Below, piece by piece: positions 30,411 to 37,865 of a stretch of 37,865 nt of DNA; position 1 is the stretch's first letter, and every line of letters begins with the position of its first letter. Source of the stretch: Lachnospiraceae bacterium (lineage in GTDB: Bacteria; Bacillota; Clostridia; Lachnospirales; Lachnospiraceae); the NCBI GenBank assembly GCA_017634175.1, contig JAGBNY010000056.1, positions 1-37,865 on the forward strand. The letters run 5' to 3'. The notes under the pieces were generated by a model. That model saw nothing but the letters and a program-made list of their open reading frames with translations. It did no database searches and was not told the DNA's origin. Position numbers and translations under genes: made by a program.

Positions 30411-32387
30411 ATGATACTTGACCGAATAAAAAAACCGAATGACATAAAGAAGATTCGCAAAGATGAATATTCTCTGCTGGCACAGGAAATCAGGACTTTT
30501 TTGATTAAAAAAATCAGCAGCAGCGGGGGACATCTTGGATCGAACTTGGGTGTCGTAGAGCTTACTATGGCACTTCATCTTTCTTTGACCCTTCCGGAGG
30601 ACAAGATAATTTTCGATGTGGGTCATCAAAGCTATACCCATAAGATTCTCACTGGAAGAAGACCTGATTTTGACACTTTGAGACAGTTTGGCGGTCTTTC
30701 GGGGTTTCCTAAATACCGAGAGAGCGAATGTGATGCCTTTGATACAGGGCATAGCTCTACCTCGATTTCGGCTGGCATGGGACTTGTGAAGGCCAGGGAC
30801 TTGCTTCATCAGACCCATACTGTGGTCTCTGTCATTGGCGATGGCGCCCTGACTGGCGGGATGGTCTATGAAGCCTTGAATAATGCTTCCAGGCTCAGGA
30901 CAAATTTTATTATCATTTTGAATGATAATAACATGTCGATCTCAGAAAATGTCGGCGGGATATCGAAATATCTTCAAAGCATAAGGACTGCGGAGGGCTA
31001 TCAAGATTTTAAAGTAAAGCTGCAGGAAGCCCTATTAAAAGTCCCTAAATATGGAGAGGTTGTCGTAGACAGGCTCAAGCGATACAAGAATTCTATCAAG
31101 CAGATCTTCGTCCCTGGAATGTTTTTTGAGGATATAGGGATAACCTACTTGGGTCCGGTGGATGGCCACGATATCACTGCGATGATGAAGGTCATAAAGG
31201 AAGCGAAGAAGGTGAATCATGCTGTCATCATCCATGTGAGGACGAAAAAGGGACTAGGTTATGCCCCGGCCGAGAGGCATCCTGCCAGATTTCATGGGAC
31301 AGGACCCTTTGACATCGAGACGGGGCTTCCGAGCAAGAACAAGGTCAAGCCCGATTATTCGGACATTTTCTCGACGGTGATGCTGAAGCTGGCTGCGAAC
31401 GATGATAAGGTCTGCGCGATCACTGCGGCCATGCCGGATGGCACCGGACTCACTCGCTTCAGCAGCCTCTATCCAGACCGCTTCTTCGATGTAGGAATTG
31501 CAGAGGCTCATGCCGTTACCTTTGCGGCAGGCCTGGCAAGGGGCGGGATGATACCGGTAGTTGCGGTTTATTCCTCTTTCCTGCAAAGGGCCTTCGATCA
31601 AATAATACATGATGTCTGCATCCAGAATCTCCATGTGATCCTCGCTATAGACAGGGCGGGGATAGTCGGTGCAGATGGGGAGACTCATCAGGGGATTTTT
31701 GATCTCTCTTTTCTTTCTGAGATTCCCAATATGACGGTGATGGCGCCGAAAAATAAGTGGGAACTATCAGATATGATGAAATTCGCCCACGAATACGAGG
31801 GTCCGATAGCCCTGCGTTATCCCAGAGGAGAGGCCTACGATGGGCTGGAAGGAAATCGGGCCAAGATAATATATGGCAAAGCTGAGATAATAGGGAGCTT
31901 CACCTTAGAGGGGTTTCGGAAATATCATGAAAGGAAAGATGAAACGCACTCGACTAATACGCATGAGGGTTTCTTCCCATTTGAAAAGGTGACAATTCTA
32001 GCTGTAGGTTCCATGATAAGGACAGCAATTACAGTTTGCGAGAATCTTAGAATGAAGGGAATCGCATCCACCCTCGTGAATGCCAGATTTGTGAAACCTG
32101 TTGACTCTTCAATGGTTAGGCAAGCGGCAGCTTCATCTGACCTTTTAGTGACACTTGAAGAAAATGTCCTATTGGGCGGTTTTGGGGAACACGTTAGGGC
32201 AATTGCCGATAAAGTGCAATCGGGAGCCAGCACCCTTTCCTTTGGGATTCCGGATACCTATGTAGAGCACGGCAATGTGAAGACATTGGAAAAGACAGTA
32301 GGGATTGATGCCGATTCTATTACAAATAACATATTAGCTGCCATTTCTCTACATTCCGGCTATGTGACCGAATCCGGGTCCGTATGA
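30411..32387 (+). CDS. dxs: 1-deoxy-D-xylulose-5-phosphate synthase
   Basis: This 658-residue thiamine diphosphate enzyme joins pyruvate and glyceraldehyde 3-phosphate in the first step of the MEP pathway. Visible motifs are SSGGHLGSNLGVVELTMALH, the catalytic-histidine region DVGHQSYTHKILTGR, the ThDP motif GDGALTGGMVYEALNNA and EAHAVTFAAGLARGGMIPVV in the transketolase pyrimidine domain. The transketolase C-terminal domain ends the protein. It is about 30-40 residues longer than many DXS proteins: an extra segment of roughly 25 charged and aromatic residues (about 497-523, around KYHERKDETHSTNTHEGF) precedes the C-terminal domain strand VTILAVGSM. AAAGGG lies upstream of the ATG at 30411. 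Confidence 0.97.
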   Translation: MILDRIKKPNDIKKIRKDEYSLLAQEIRTFLIKKISSSGGHLGSNLGVVELTMALHLSLTLPEDKIIFDVGHQSYTHKILTGRRPDFDTLRQFGGLSGFPKYRESECDAFDTGHSSTSISAGMGLVKARDLLHQTHTVVSVIGDGALTGGMVYEALNNASRLRTNFIIILNDNNMSISENVGGISKYLQSIRTAEGYQDFKVKLQEALLKVPKYGEVVVDRLKRYKNSIKQIFVPGMFFEDIGITYLGPVDGHDITAMMKVIKEAKKVNHAVIIHVRTKKGLGYAPAERHPARFHGTGPFDIETGLPSKNKVKPDYSDIFSTVMLKLAANDDKVCAITAAMPDGTGLTRFSSLYPDRFFDVGIAEAHAVTFAAGLARGGMIPVVAVYSSFLQRAFDQIIHDVCIQNLHVILAIDRAGIVGADGETHQGIFDLSFLSEIPNMTVMAPKNKWELSDMMKFAHEYEGPIALRYPRGEAYDGLEGNRAKIIYGKAEIIGSFTLEGFRKYHERKDETHSTNTHEGFFPFEKVTILAVGSMIRTAITVCENLRMKGIASTLVNARFVKPVDSSMVRQAAASSDLLVTLEENVLLGGFGEHVRAIADKVQSGASTLSFGIPDTYVEHGNVKTLEKTVGIDADSITNNILAAISLHSGYVTESGSV

Positions 32388-32447
32388 TTGGCATAGAAAA
32401 GAAGCGTGGTGCAGGGTCATGTATCATCCTCAGATAGGCGATATTAA

Positions 32448-33257
32448 ATGAAGAAAAGACTGGATATCCTTGTGACAGAAAGAGGAATAGTAAAGTCCAG
32501 AGAATTGGCTAGAAGCTGCATAATGGCAGGTGAGATCCTGGTAGATTCCAGGGTTGAAGATAAGCCCGGCTCCAAATTTTCCGAAGATGTGGAAATTGAG
32601 CTCAAGGGAAAGCCTTTTAGCTATGTCAGCAGGGGGGCCTTGAAGCTTGAAAAAGCACTTAGCCTATTCAAGATTGACTTGACTGGAAAATGCTGCATGG
32701 ATATAGGAGCGTCTACTGGCGGATTTACGGACTTAATGCTGAAAAAAGGAGCGAATAGGGTATATTCCATAGATGTAGGATATGGTCAGTTGGACTATAA
32801 GCTAAGGACCGACCCGAGAGTGGTCTGCATGGAGAGGACGAATTTTCGGTATATGAAGGATGGGGACTTGGATCAGGCTCCGGATTTCGCCTCAGCAGAT
32901 GTGTCATTCATATCCCTCTCAAAGATGCTTCCTCCGGCCTTTGAGATTCTCTCAGATGACGGTGAGATGGTCTGTCTCATAAAGCCGCAGTTCGAAGCGG
33001 GTAGGGAAAAAGTTGGGAAAAAGGGAGTTGTTTCGGACGCAAGTGTTCATATAGAAGTCATAGATAAGGTCATGCAATATGCGTTGGACGCCGGGTTTAT
33101 CTCCAAAGCTTTGAGCTTTTCACCGATAAAGGGGCCGAAGGGAAATATTGAATTCCTTTACCATATTGGGAAAAGCGGAGAAGACAGCGGGATAACAAGT
33201 CAAAATGTGGAGTCAGTTGTTAGAGAAGCGCATATGGAATTGGATGAGAAAAAATAA
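32448..33257 (+). CDS. tlyA: TlyA family rRNA (cytidine-2'-O)-methyltransferase
   Basis: This 269-residue protein has an N-terminal S4 RNA-binding domain (KKRLDILVTERGIVKSRELA) and an FtsJ-like methyltransferase domain. The SAM motif is DIGASTGGFTDLMLKKGANR, with DVGYGQLDYKLR and LIKPQFEAGREKVGKKGVV further on. In mycobacteria TlyA methylates 16S and 23S rRNA; older annotations call it hemolysin A, which is misleading. It follows dxs by 60 bases, and its stop abuts the nadK start. Its place between dxs and nadK is standard in Clostridia. Confidence 0.95.
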   Translation: MKKRLDILVTERGIVKSRELARSCIMAGEILVDSRVEDKPGSKFSEDVEIELKGKPFSYVSRGALKLEKALSLFKIDLTGKCCMDIGASTGGFTDLMLKKGANRVYSIDVGYGQLDYKLRTDPRVVCMERTNFRYMKDGDLDQAPDFASADVSFISLSKMLPPAFEILSDDGEMVCLIKPQFEAGREKVGKKGVVSDASVHIEVIDKVMQYALDAGFISKALSFSPIKGPKGNIEFLYHIGKSGEDSGITSQNVESVVREAHMELDEKK

Positions 33258-34115
33258 TTGGAAAAGAAATTAAAAAAGTTTTTCTTCATAACTAATCCCT
33301 CTCGTGACAGGGGCTTGCTTGTCACAAGGCGCCTGATTGCCTACTTGAATGCGAGGGGCGTGGAATCGCATTACTTGGAATCGAAGACTTTAGGTGCGGG
33401 CTATTATACTGACGCTTCCATTATCCCAAAAGGTACTGATTGCGTGATAGTGCTTGGAGGAGACGGGACTTTAATCGCTGCCGCCAGGGATACAGGAAAG
33501 CTGAATCTTCCTCTTCTGGGAATCAATGTCGGGACTTTGGGCTTTTTGGCTGATGTGGAGATTGAGAACGCTGAATCCGCCTTGGATCTCGTCATGAACG
33601 GAGAGTACGAGATCGAAGCGAGGATGATGCTGCAGGGAAGGCTGAACTTAAAAAACAGAGAAAGCCCCATTGATGGCATAGCGTTGAATGATATCGTGAT
33701 GAAGATGGCGAGCCAGGTGAAGGCCTCGGAATTCAATTTACACGTCAATGGAGAGTTCCTGGGCTGCTTTAAGTCCGATGGTATGGTTGTATGCACTCCT
33801 ACGGGGTCAACCGCCTATTCCCTGTCGGCTGGGGGCCCGATAGTCGATCCTATGGCGCAAATGCTTGTGATCACGCCCATTTGCCCTCATTCCCTCTATT
33901 CTAGGAGCATCATTCTCTCCGCGGATGATAAGGTCCAGCTCACGGCAATGGATTATAATACTGTCTGTGCCTTTGACGGGCATGAGGCCGTTGACTTGGA
34001 GCCGGGAGATTATGTTGAAATACAAAAGTCAGTACAGTCAACAAGGATAATCAGGACGACAAAGAGCAGCTTCCTCACGGTTTTGAGTAATAAACTGTCC
34101 GGAGTGCTGTATTAA
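33258..34115 (+). CDS. nadK: NAD kinase
   Basis: This 285-residue enzyme phosphorylates NAD to NADP. The diagnostic GGDGT motif is in CVIVLGGDGTLIAAARDTGK. GINVGTLGFLADVE and the later SDGMVVCTPTGSTAYSLSAG followed by GPIVDP are also complete, and TPICPHSLYSRSIILSADD completes the core. The start is TTG directly after the tlyA stop, with GGATGAGAA in the tlyA end as ribosome-binding site; MEKKLKKFFFITNPSRDRG is a sensible N-terminus for the family. In Clostridia argR usually lies between nadK and recN; here only 48 bases separate them. Confidence 0.96.
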   Translation: MEKKLKKFFFITNPSRDRGLLVTRRLIAYLNARGVESHYLESKTLGAGYYTDASIIPKGTDCVIVLGGDGTLIAAARDTGKLNLPLLGINVGTLGFLADVEIENAESALDLVMNGEYEIEARMMLQGRLNLKNRESPIDGIALNDIVMKMASQVKASEFNLHVNGEFLGCFKSDGMVVCTPTGSTAYSLSAGGPIVDPMAQMLVITPICPHSLYSRSIILSADDKVQLTAMDYNTVCAFDGHEAVDLEPGDYVEIQKSVQSTRIIRTTKSSFLTVLSNKLSGVLY

Positions 34116-34163
34116 GGGCCTGTCACATCATATCTTGCGACAGCTTTTACAATAGGAGATATT

Positions 34164-35849
34164 ATGCTTTTATCGCTTCATGTTTCAAATCTTGCCCTCA
34201 TAGACGATGCGGAGGTATGGTTTGGGGATGGATTCAATATTTTTTCCGGCGAAACCGGAGCCGGGAAATCTCTAGTCATAGGTTCGGTCGCCATAGCCCT
34301 GGGAGCCAAGGCCGGGAAGGACATGGTCAGGGAAGGCGCAGATAAGGCGGAGGTAGAATTGACCTTTTCTGTGGACCGGGACGAGCAGAGGGAGTGGCTT
34401 AAGTCCAAGGATATACCCTGTGAGGACGATGAATTGATCATTCGCAGAAGGATTTCAAATGGGCGGGGAGTCGCCAAACTAAACGGGGTCACAGTCCCAT
34501 CGTCAGTGCTGAAAGAAGTGGCGGGTCTCTTCGTTGATGTGCATGGGCAGAGGGATAATAGCTCTCTCCTTCAAGAAAAGCAGCATTTGAGGCTTTTGGA
34601 CAAGTATTGCTCGGACGATTTGAATAAGCTCAAGGAAGAATACCTCTCAAATTACAATGAATGGAAGAGCCTGGTAAAGACAAGAGACTCAGGCAGCGGA
34701 GATAAATCTGAGCGAGCGAGAAAAGCGGATTTGCTTAAGTTCGAGATAAAGGAAATAGAGGCGGCAGAGCTCCGTGTGGGAGAGGATGAGGAATTAGAGA
34801 AGCGCTACCGCGTCATGAATAATAGCATGAAGATCGTGGAGGCTCTCTCGGAGGTAGAGGAGGAGATCTGCGGCTCTGAATCCGCCAGGATGCTTATCGG
34901 CAGGGCGCTTAGGGCTCTAAGTCCCGTTCCCGGCTTGGATCCGGCCGGATCCTCTCTTTTGGATGAACTCAATTCGATCGACGCTCTTGTAGGGGATTTT
35001 TCACGGGACTTATCCGATTACATGAGCGGGATGGAATTCTCTGAGCAGGAGTTTGCCGAAACTGAGAAGAGGCTGGATGCGATCAATAGCTTGAAGGTCA
35101 AATATTCGCCCTCTATTGAGGGGATACTAAAGGAACTGGATCAGAGAAAAGAGGAGCTTCAAAGGCTGGAGAACTATGATGAGTACGAATCTCTGCTGAA
35201 TCAGAAAATTGCCGCGGCCGAAAAAAGCCTTTCTAAGTTAGCGAATGATATCAGTGAAATCAGAAAAGAAGCGGCTCCTAAGCTGTCTGAAGAAATAAGG
35301 CAGGCGCTCACAGAGCTTAATTTCAATGGCTGCAAATTCAATGTTGAATTGAAGAGCTTCCCGGGTCATTTTACCCTGGATGGAATCGATGAGGCTGAGT
35401 TCTATATAGCTCCAAATGAAGGCGAAAAGATGAGTCCCTTGAAAGACACAGCTTCTGGAGGAGAATTGTCCCGAATAATGCTAGCCTTAAAGACCGTATT
35501 ATCGGATGCTGAGGACACAGATACTTTGATCTTTGATGAAATCGACACCGGAATCAGCGGTAGGACCGCACAAAAGGTCTCTGAGAGCCTCCATAAACTA
35601 TCCCGGCGGCATCAGGTTATCTGCATAACCCACCTGCCCCAGATCGCGGCTATGGCGGATCATCATTTCTTGATTGAGAAGAAGGTGCAGTCCGGAAGAA
35701 CGGTCACAGGGATTCGGGAGTTGGCAGAAGATGAATCGATTAGGGAGCTGGGCAGGCTTTTGGGCGGCGCTGAGATAACGGACAAGGTCCTGGATAATGC
35801 CAAAGAAATGAGAAGCCTTGCGGCTCAGGTGAAAAAAAGATATAGTTAG
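34164..35849 (+). CDS. recN: DNA repair protein RecN
   Basis: This 561-residue SMC-like ATPase acts early in double-strand break repair. Walker A is in FSGETGAGKSLVIGSVAIAL, the ABC signature is in TASGGELSRIMLALKTVLSD, and Walker B in DTLIFDEIDTGISGRTAQKV. A coiled coil of about 200 residues (roughly 155-370) separates the two halves, which is shorter than in SMC and normal for RecN. TAGGAG lies seven bases upstream of the ATG. It is the last gene of the asp23-recN run; the sporulation genes spoIVB and spo0A that often follow in Clostridia are absent here, where a structured spacer and glgA come instead. Confidence 0.96.
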   Translation: MLLSLHVSNLALIDDAEVWFGDGFNIFSGETGAGKSLVIGSVAIALGAKAGKDMVREGADKAEVELTFSVDRDEQREWLKSKDIPCEDDELIIRRRISNGRGVAKLNGVTVPSSVLKEVAGLFVDVHGQRDNSSLLQEKQHLRLLDKYCSDDLNKLKEEYLSNYNEWKSLVKTRDSGSGDKSERARKADLLKFEIKEIEAAELRVGEDEELEKRYRVMNNSMKIVEALSEVEEEICGSESARMLIGRALRALSPVPGLDPAGSSLLDELNSIDALVGDFSRDLSDYMSGMEFSEQEFAETEKRLDAINSLKVKYSPSIEGILKELDQRKEELQRLENYDEYESLLNQKIAAAEKSLSKLANDISEIRKEAAPKLSEEIRQALTELNFNGCKFNVELKSFPGHFTLDGIDEAEFYIAPNEGEKMSPLKDTASGGELSRIMLALKTVLSDAEDTDTLIFDEIDTGISGRTAQKVSESLHKLSRRHQVICITHLPQIAAMADHHFLIEKKVQSGRTVTGIRELAEDESIRELGRLLGGAEITDKVLDNAKEMRSLAAQVKKRYS

Positions 35850-35867
35850 AATAATTAGTCATGACTT

Positions 35868-35965
35868 TCCGAACCGGCTAAGAAGTCGGTTTGGAAATCC
35901 GCCGTTCCGGCGGGCACGGAAATTGGCAGGCCAATTTTCTGGTCGGGTACGGTTTCCGAATGTAT
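35868..35965 (+). repeat. Cluster of three GC-rich hairpins after recN
   Basis: Three hairpins follow one another: TCCGAACCGGCT with AGTCGGTTTGGA (two wobble pairs), CCGCCG-TTC-CGGCGG, and AAATTGGC-AG-GCCAATTT. They lie 20 bases after the recN stop. No T-run follows any of them, except a T-rich stretch near 35964-35974. They may form a terminator-like or repeat structure; I do not recognise a known RNA class. Together with 35977-36150 they fill the 347-base gap before glgA, which holds no gene. Confidence 0.5.
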
Positions 35966-35976
35966 TTTCTTTTTAA

Positions 35977-36150
35977 GGAGCTGTGCGCAAATAACTTGTG
36001 CAGCTAGCGTAGAATTTTTCTTCGAGACCGCAAGATAAGGATGAGGGCATATAGTTGGCGGTGCAAAAATGCATTTATGCAACCGAATTCTGCTCTGCGG
36101 TAGCTGAGAAAGAGACGAGCCGAATGTATGAGTTATTTATGCACAGATTC
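35977..36150 (+). repeat. Palindromic repeat element, copy 1 (MITE-like)
   Basis: The ends are AGCTGTGCGCAAATAACT (35979-35996) and AGTTATTTATGCACAGAT (36131-36148). These are terminal inverted repeats with four mismatches over 18 bases. The interior is a long, imperfect palindrome (ACCGCA and GCATA blocks on both arms). It shares the order AGGAGCTGT, AAATAACT, CGTA, GATGAGGGC, ATAG and AACCGAATT with the element at 37728. There is no coding capacity. It ends 46 bases before the glgA start. Confidence 0.7.
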
Positions 36151-36196
36151 TAAATTTGGAAAGTTACAATTTGATGAAAATGGAGGAATGTGATTT

Positions 36197-37642
36197 ATGA
36201 AAAATGTAGTATTCATCGCATCAGAAGCGGTTCCTTTTATCAAGACCGGAGGGCTCGCTGATGTCGTGGGTTCCCTTCCGCAGTGCTTTGACAAGCGCTA
36301 TTTCGATGTGCGAGTCATTATGCCTAAGTACAATTGTATGTACCAGAAATACAAGGACATGCTGGAGTACATGACCAATTTCTATATGGATTACAATGGG
36401 CAGAGCCGCTATGTTGGCATCTTCAAGGTAGTCCACAATGGGATCACATTCTATTTCATTGATAATGAGTACTATTTTTCGGGCGAGTCTGTCTATACCA
36501 GCGATATGAAGTGGGATCTGGAGCGTTTCATCTTCTTCTCCAGGGCAGCTCTGTCCGCCTTGCCGGTCATTGATTTCAGGCCTGATATCGTCCACTGCCA
36601 CGACTGGCAGACCGGGGCAGTGCCGGTATATTTGCACGATAGCTTCCACGATGGCGAGTTCTACAGGGACATGAAGAGCGTTATCACAATCCACAATCTG
36701 AAATTCCAGGGCACCTGGGACGTGAAGACAGTGGAGGCATTCTCAGGTCTTTCAGACTATTATTTTACGAGCGACAAGCTGGAGGCCTATAAGGATGCGA
36801 ATATCTTGAAGGGCGGAATTGTCTATGCTGACGCAGTGACTACAGTGAGCCCCACTTATGCTGAAGAGATCAAGACTCCTTTCTATGGGGAGAAGCTGGA
36901 TGGGCTTCTAAGAGCGAGGGAGCACGATTTGAGGGGTATCCTGAACGGGATTGATTATGATGAGTACAATCCAGCCACGGACAAATTCATTTTCAAGAAT
37001 TACGATGAGAAGACCTTCCGAAAGGAAAAGATAAAGAATAAGAGGGCTCTTCAGGAGCAGTTGGGGCTGGACAATAATGATGGGGCCTTCATGATAGGCA
37101 TTGTCTCCAGGCTCACCGGGCAAAAGGGAGTAGACCTGATTTCTTATGTCATGGACGAGCTCTGTCAGGAGGATGTCCAGATAGTCGTACTGGGTACCGG
37201 CGAGGATCAATATGAGAATATGTTCCGCCATTTCGACTGGAAGTACAATAATAAGGTTAGAGCGAATATTTATTATTCTGAGGAGCTTTCCCATAAGATT
37301 TATGCCGCTGCGGATGCCTTCCTTATGCCATCCCTCTTCGAGCCCTGCGGTCTTTCGCAGCTAATGGCTCTAAGATACGGCACCGTGCCTATCGTCAGGG
37401 AAACCGGAGGACTTAAGGACACAGTTGAGCCCTACAATGAATTCGAGAACAGGGGCACGGGCTTCTCATTCAAGAACTATAATGCGCACGAGATGCTGAA
37501 TGCGATTCGCTATGCGAGGGGTATCTTCGTGGCAAAGAGAAGGGACTGGAACAAGATAATAGACAGGGGCATGGCCGCCGATTTCTCATGGCATAGCTCC
37601 GCCAGGCAGTATCAGGATATGTATGACTGGCTGAAGCCGTGA
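36197..37642 (+). CDS. glgA: Glycogen (starch) synthase, GT5 family
   Basis: This 481-residue enzyme adds glucose from ADP-glucose to a growing alpha-1,4-glucan. The N-terminal substrate motif is SEAVPFIKTGGLADVVGSLP. HCHDWQTG follows, then TIHNLKFQG and TTVSPTYAEEIKTPFYGEKL. The C-terminal GT-B half has GIVSRLTGQKGVDLI and the catalytic region MPSLFEPCGLSQLMALRYGT, followed by GGLKDTVEPYN. All are intact. GGAGG at 36182-36186 precedes the ATG by ten bases. It is monocistronic, with its own terminator, and no other glycogen genes are next to it. The palindromic repeats on both sides separate it from the recN run. Confidence 0.97.
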   Translation: MKNVVFIASEAVPFIKTGGLADVVGSLPQCFDKRYFDVRVIMPKYNCMYQKYKDMLEYMTNFYMDYNGQSRYVGIFKVVHNGITFYFIDNEYYFSGESVYTSDMKWDLERFIFFSRAALSALPVIDFRPDIVHCHDWQTGAVPVYLHDSFHDGEFYRDMKSVITIHNLKFQGTWDVKTVEAFSGLSDYYFTSDKLEAYKDANILKGGIVYADAVTTVSPTYAEEIKTPFYGEKLDGLLRAREHDLRGILNGIDYDEYNPATDKFIFKNYDEKTFRKEKIKNKRALQEQLGLDNNDGAFMIGIVSRLTGQKGVDLISYVMDELCQEDVQIVVLGTGEDQYENMFRHFDWKYNNKVRANIYYSEELSHKIYAAADAFLMPSLFEPCGLSQLMALRYGTVPIVRETGGLKDTVEPYNEFENRGTGFSFKNYNAHEMLNAIRYARGIFVAKRRDWNKIIDRGMAADFSWHSSARQYQDMYDWLKP

Positions 37643-37676
37643 GTGGCCTAAGTCGCTATTAATGCTCAACAATCAA

Positions 37677-37720
37677 ACGGCTTTGATGCGGTTTTTCAAA
37701 TCAAAGCCGTCTTTATTTAG
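37677..37720 (+). terminator. Strong rho-independent terminator after glgA
   Basis: A perfect 11-bp stem, ACGGCTTTGAT (37677-37687) with ATCAAAGCCGT (37700-37710), is followed by CTTTATTT. Confidence 0.92.
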
Positions 37721-37727
37721 ATTCTTA

Positions 37728-37865
37728 GGAGCTGTAGATAAATAACTGGTCAAAAATTTCGTAAGATTTTTTCGTAAGATTGTAGGGTCAAATGAGGGCG
37801 CATAGCGGGCTATGTAACCGAATTTGACCCTGCAAGATTACGGAAAAAGATACGAAATTTGGACA
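37728..37865 (+). repeat. Palindromic repeat element, copy 2 (cut by the window end)
   Basis: It starts with AGCTGTAGATAAATAACT (37730-37747), the same end sequence as copy 1. Its arms pair over more than 100 bases: GTCAAAAATTTCGTA on the left with TACGAAATTTGGAC on the right, GGGTCAAAT with ATTTGACCC, and an apex CATAG-CGGG-CTATG (37801-37814). The matching right end would lie just past base 37865. Confidence 0.72.

Noticed and set aside
35874..35920. The CCGCCG-TTC-CGGCGG hairpin as a relative of the 43-bp repeat
   Set aside because: A similar GTGCC plus GGCGG hairpin is visible on the minus strand, but the conserved GCCGGCGCAA-GGAAACG block is only partly matched and needs large gaps.
1..37865. 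tRNA, 5S/16S/23S rRNA, tmRNA, transposase or phage genes
   Set aside because: No cloverleaf-like segment, rRNA block, transposase or integrase frame was recognised in any intergenic region.

Overview
This window reads as chromosomal housekeeping DNA from a Gram-positive, low-to-mid GC anaerobe of the class Clostridia, most probably the family Lachnospiraceae. The reasons are the gene order (dnaG-sigA-trmK-Nif3; asp23-nusB-xseA-xseB-ispA-dxs-tlyA-nadK-recN), a prfC gene, secreted BIG2/InlB-repeat proteins, a DUF6115-like protein, and Shine-Dalgarno sites of the GGAGG type. Arginine is mostly AGG/AGA and isoleucine is often ATA. The species cannot be named from sequence alone.

Layout. Bases 1-848 hold the 3' end of a Pro/Gln-repeat protein with a DUF6115-like tail, followed by a small membrane-anchored protein and a terminator. 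Bases 849-1145 are a palindrome-rich spacer. The only minus-strand gene (1146-3800) is a Tet(M)-like ribosomal protection GTPase fused to a C-terminal NYN (YacP/Rae1-like) nuclease domain. It diverges from rpsB-tsf across a 341-base region holding two good promoters and a highly structured rpsB leader. After the tsf terminator come a small membrane protein, then dnaG-sigA-trmK-Nif3, whose coding ends overlap. A TGS/uridine-kinase-like gene and RNase P RNA (rnpB) follow, and a pair of 43-bp inverted repeats brackets these two. Next are a DUF2752 membrane protein and a roughly 1200-residue secreted modular protein ending in a strong terminator.

From 17.8 to 35.8 kb everything runs on the plus strand with very short gaps: rel, an MBL-fold hydrolase, hisS, aspS, a small unknown gene, prfC, a transglutaminase-like lipoprotein, asp23, nusB, xseA, xseB, ispA, dxs, tlyA, nadK and recN. 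The window closes with glgA, bracketed by two members of a roughly 170-bp palindromic repeat family; the second copy is cut by the window end.

How the genes fit together. Most are translation and growth-control functions (S2, EF-Ts, aminoacyl-tRNA synthetases, RF3, stringent response, RNase P, a putative ribosome rescue GTPase-nuclease). They are combined with replication and repair (primase, exonuclease VII, RecN), the major sigma factor, isoprenoid precursor synthesis (DXS, prenyl synthase) and NADP supply (NadK). The least ordinary items are the GTPase-NYN fusion, the pseudoknotted rpsB leader, and the two palindromic repeat families. No transposase, integrase, CRISPR array or tRNA gene was seen.
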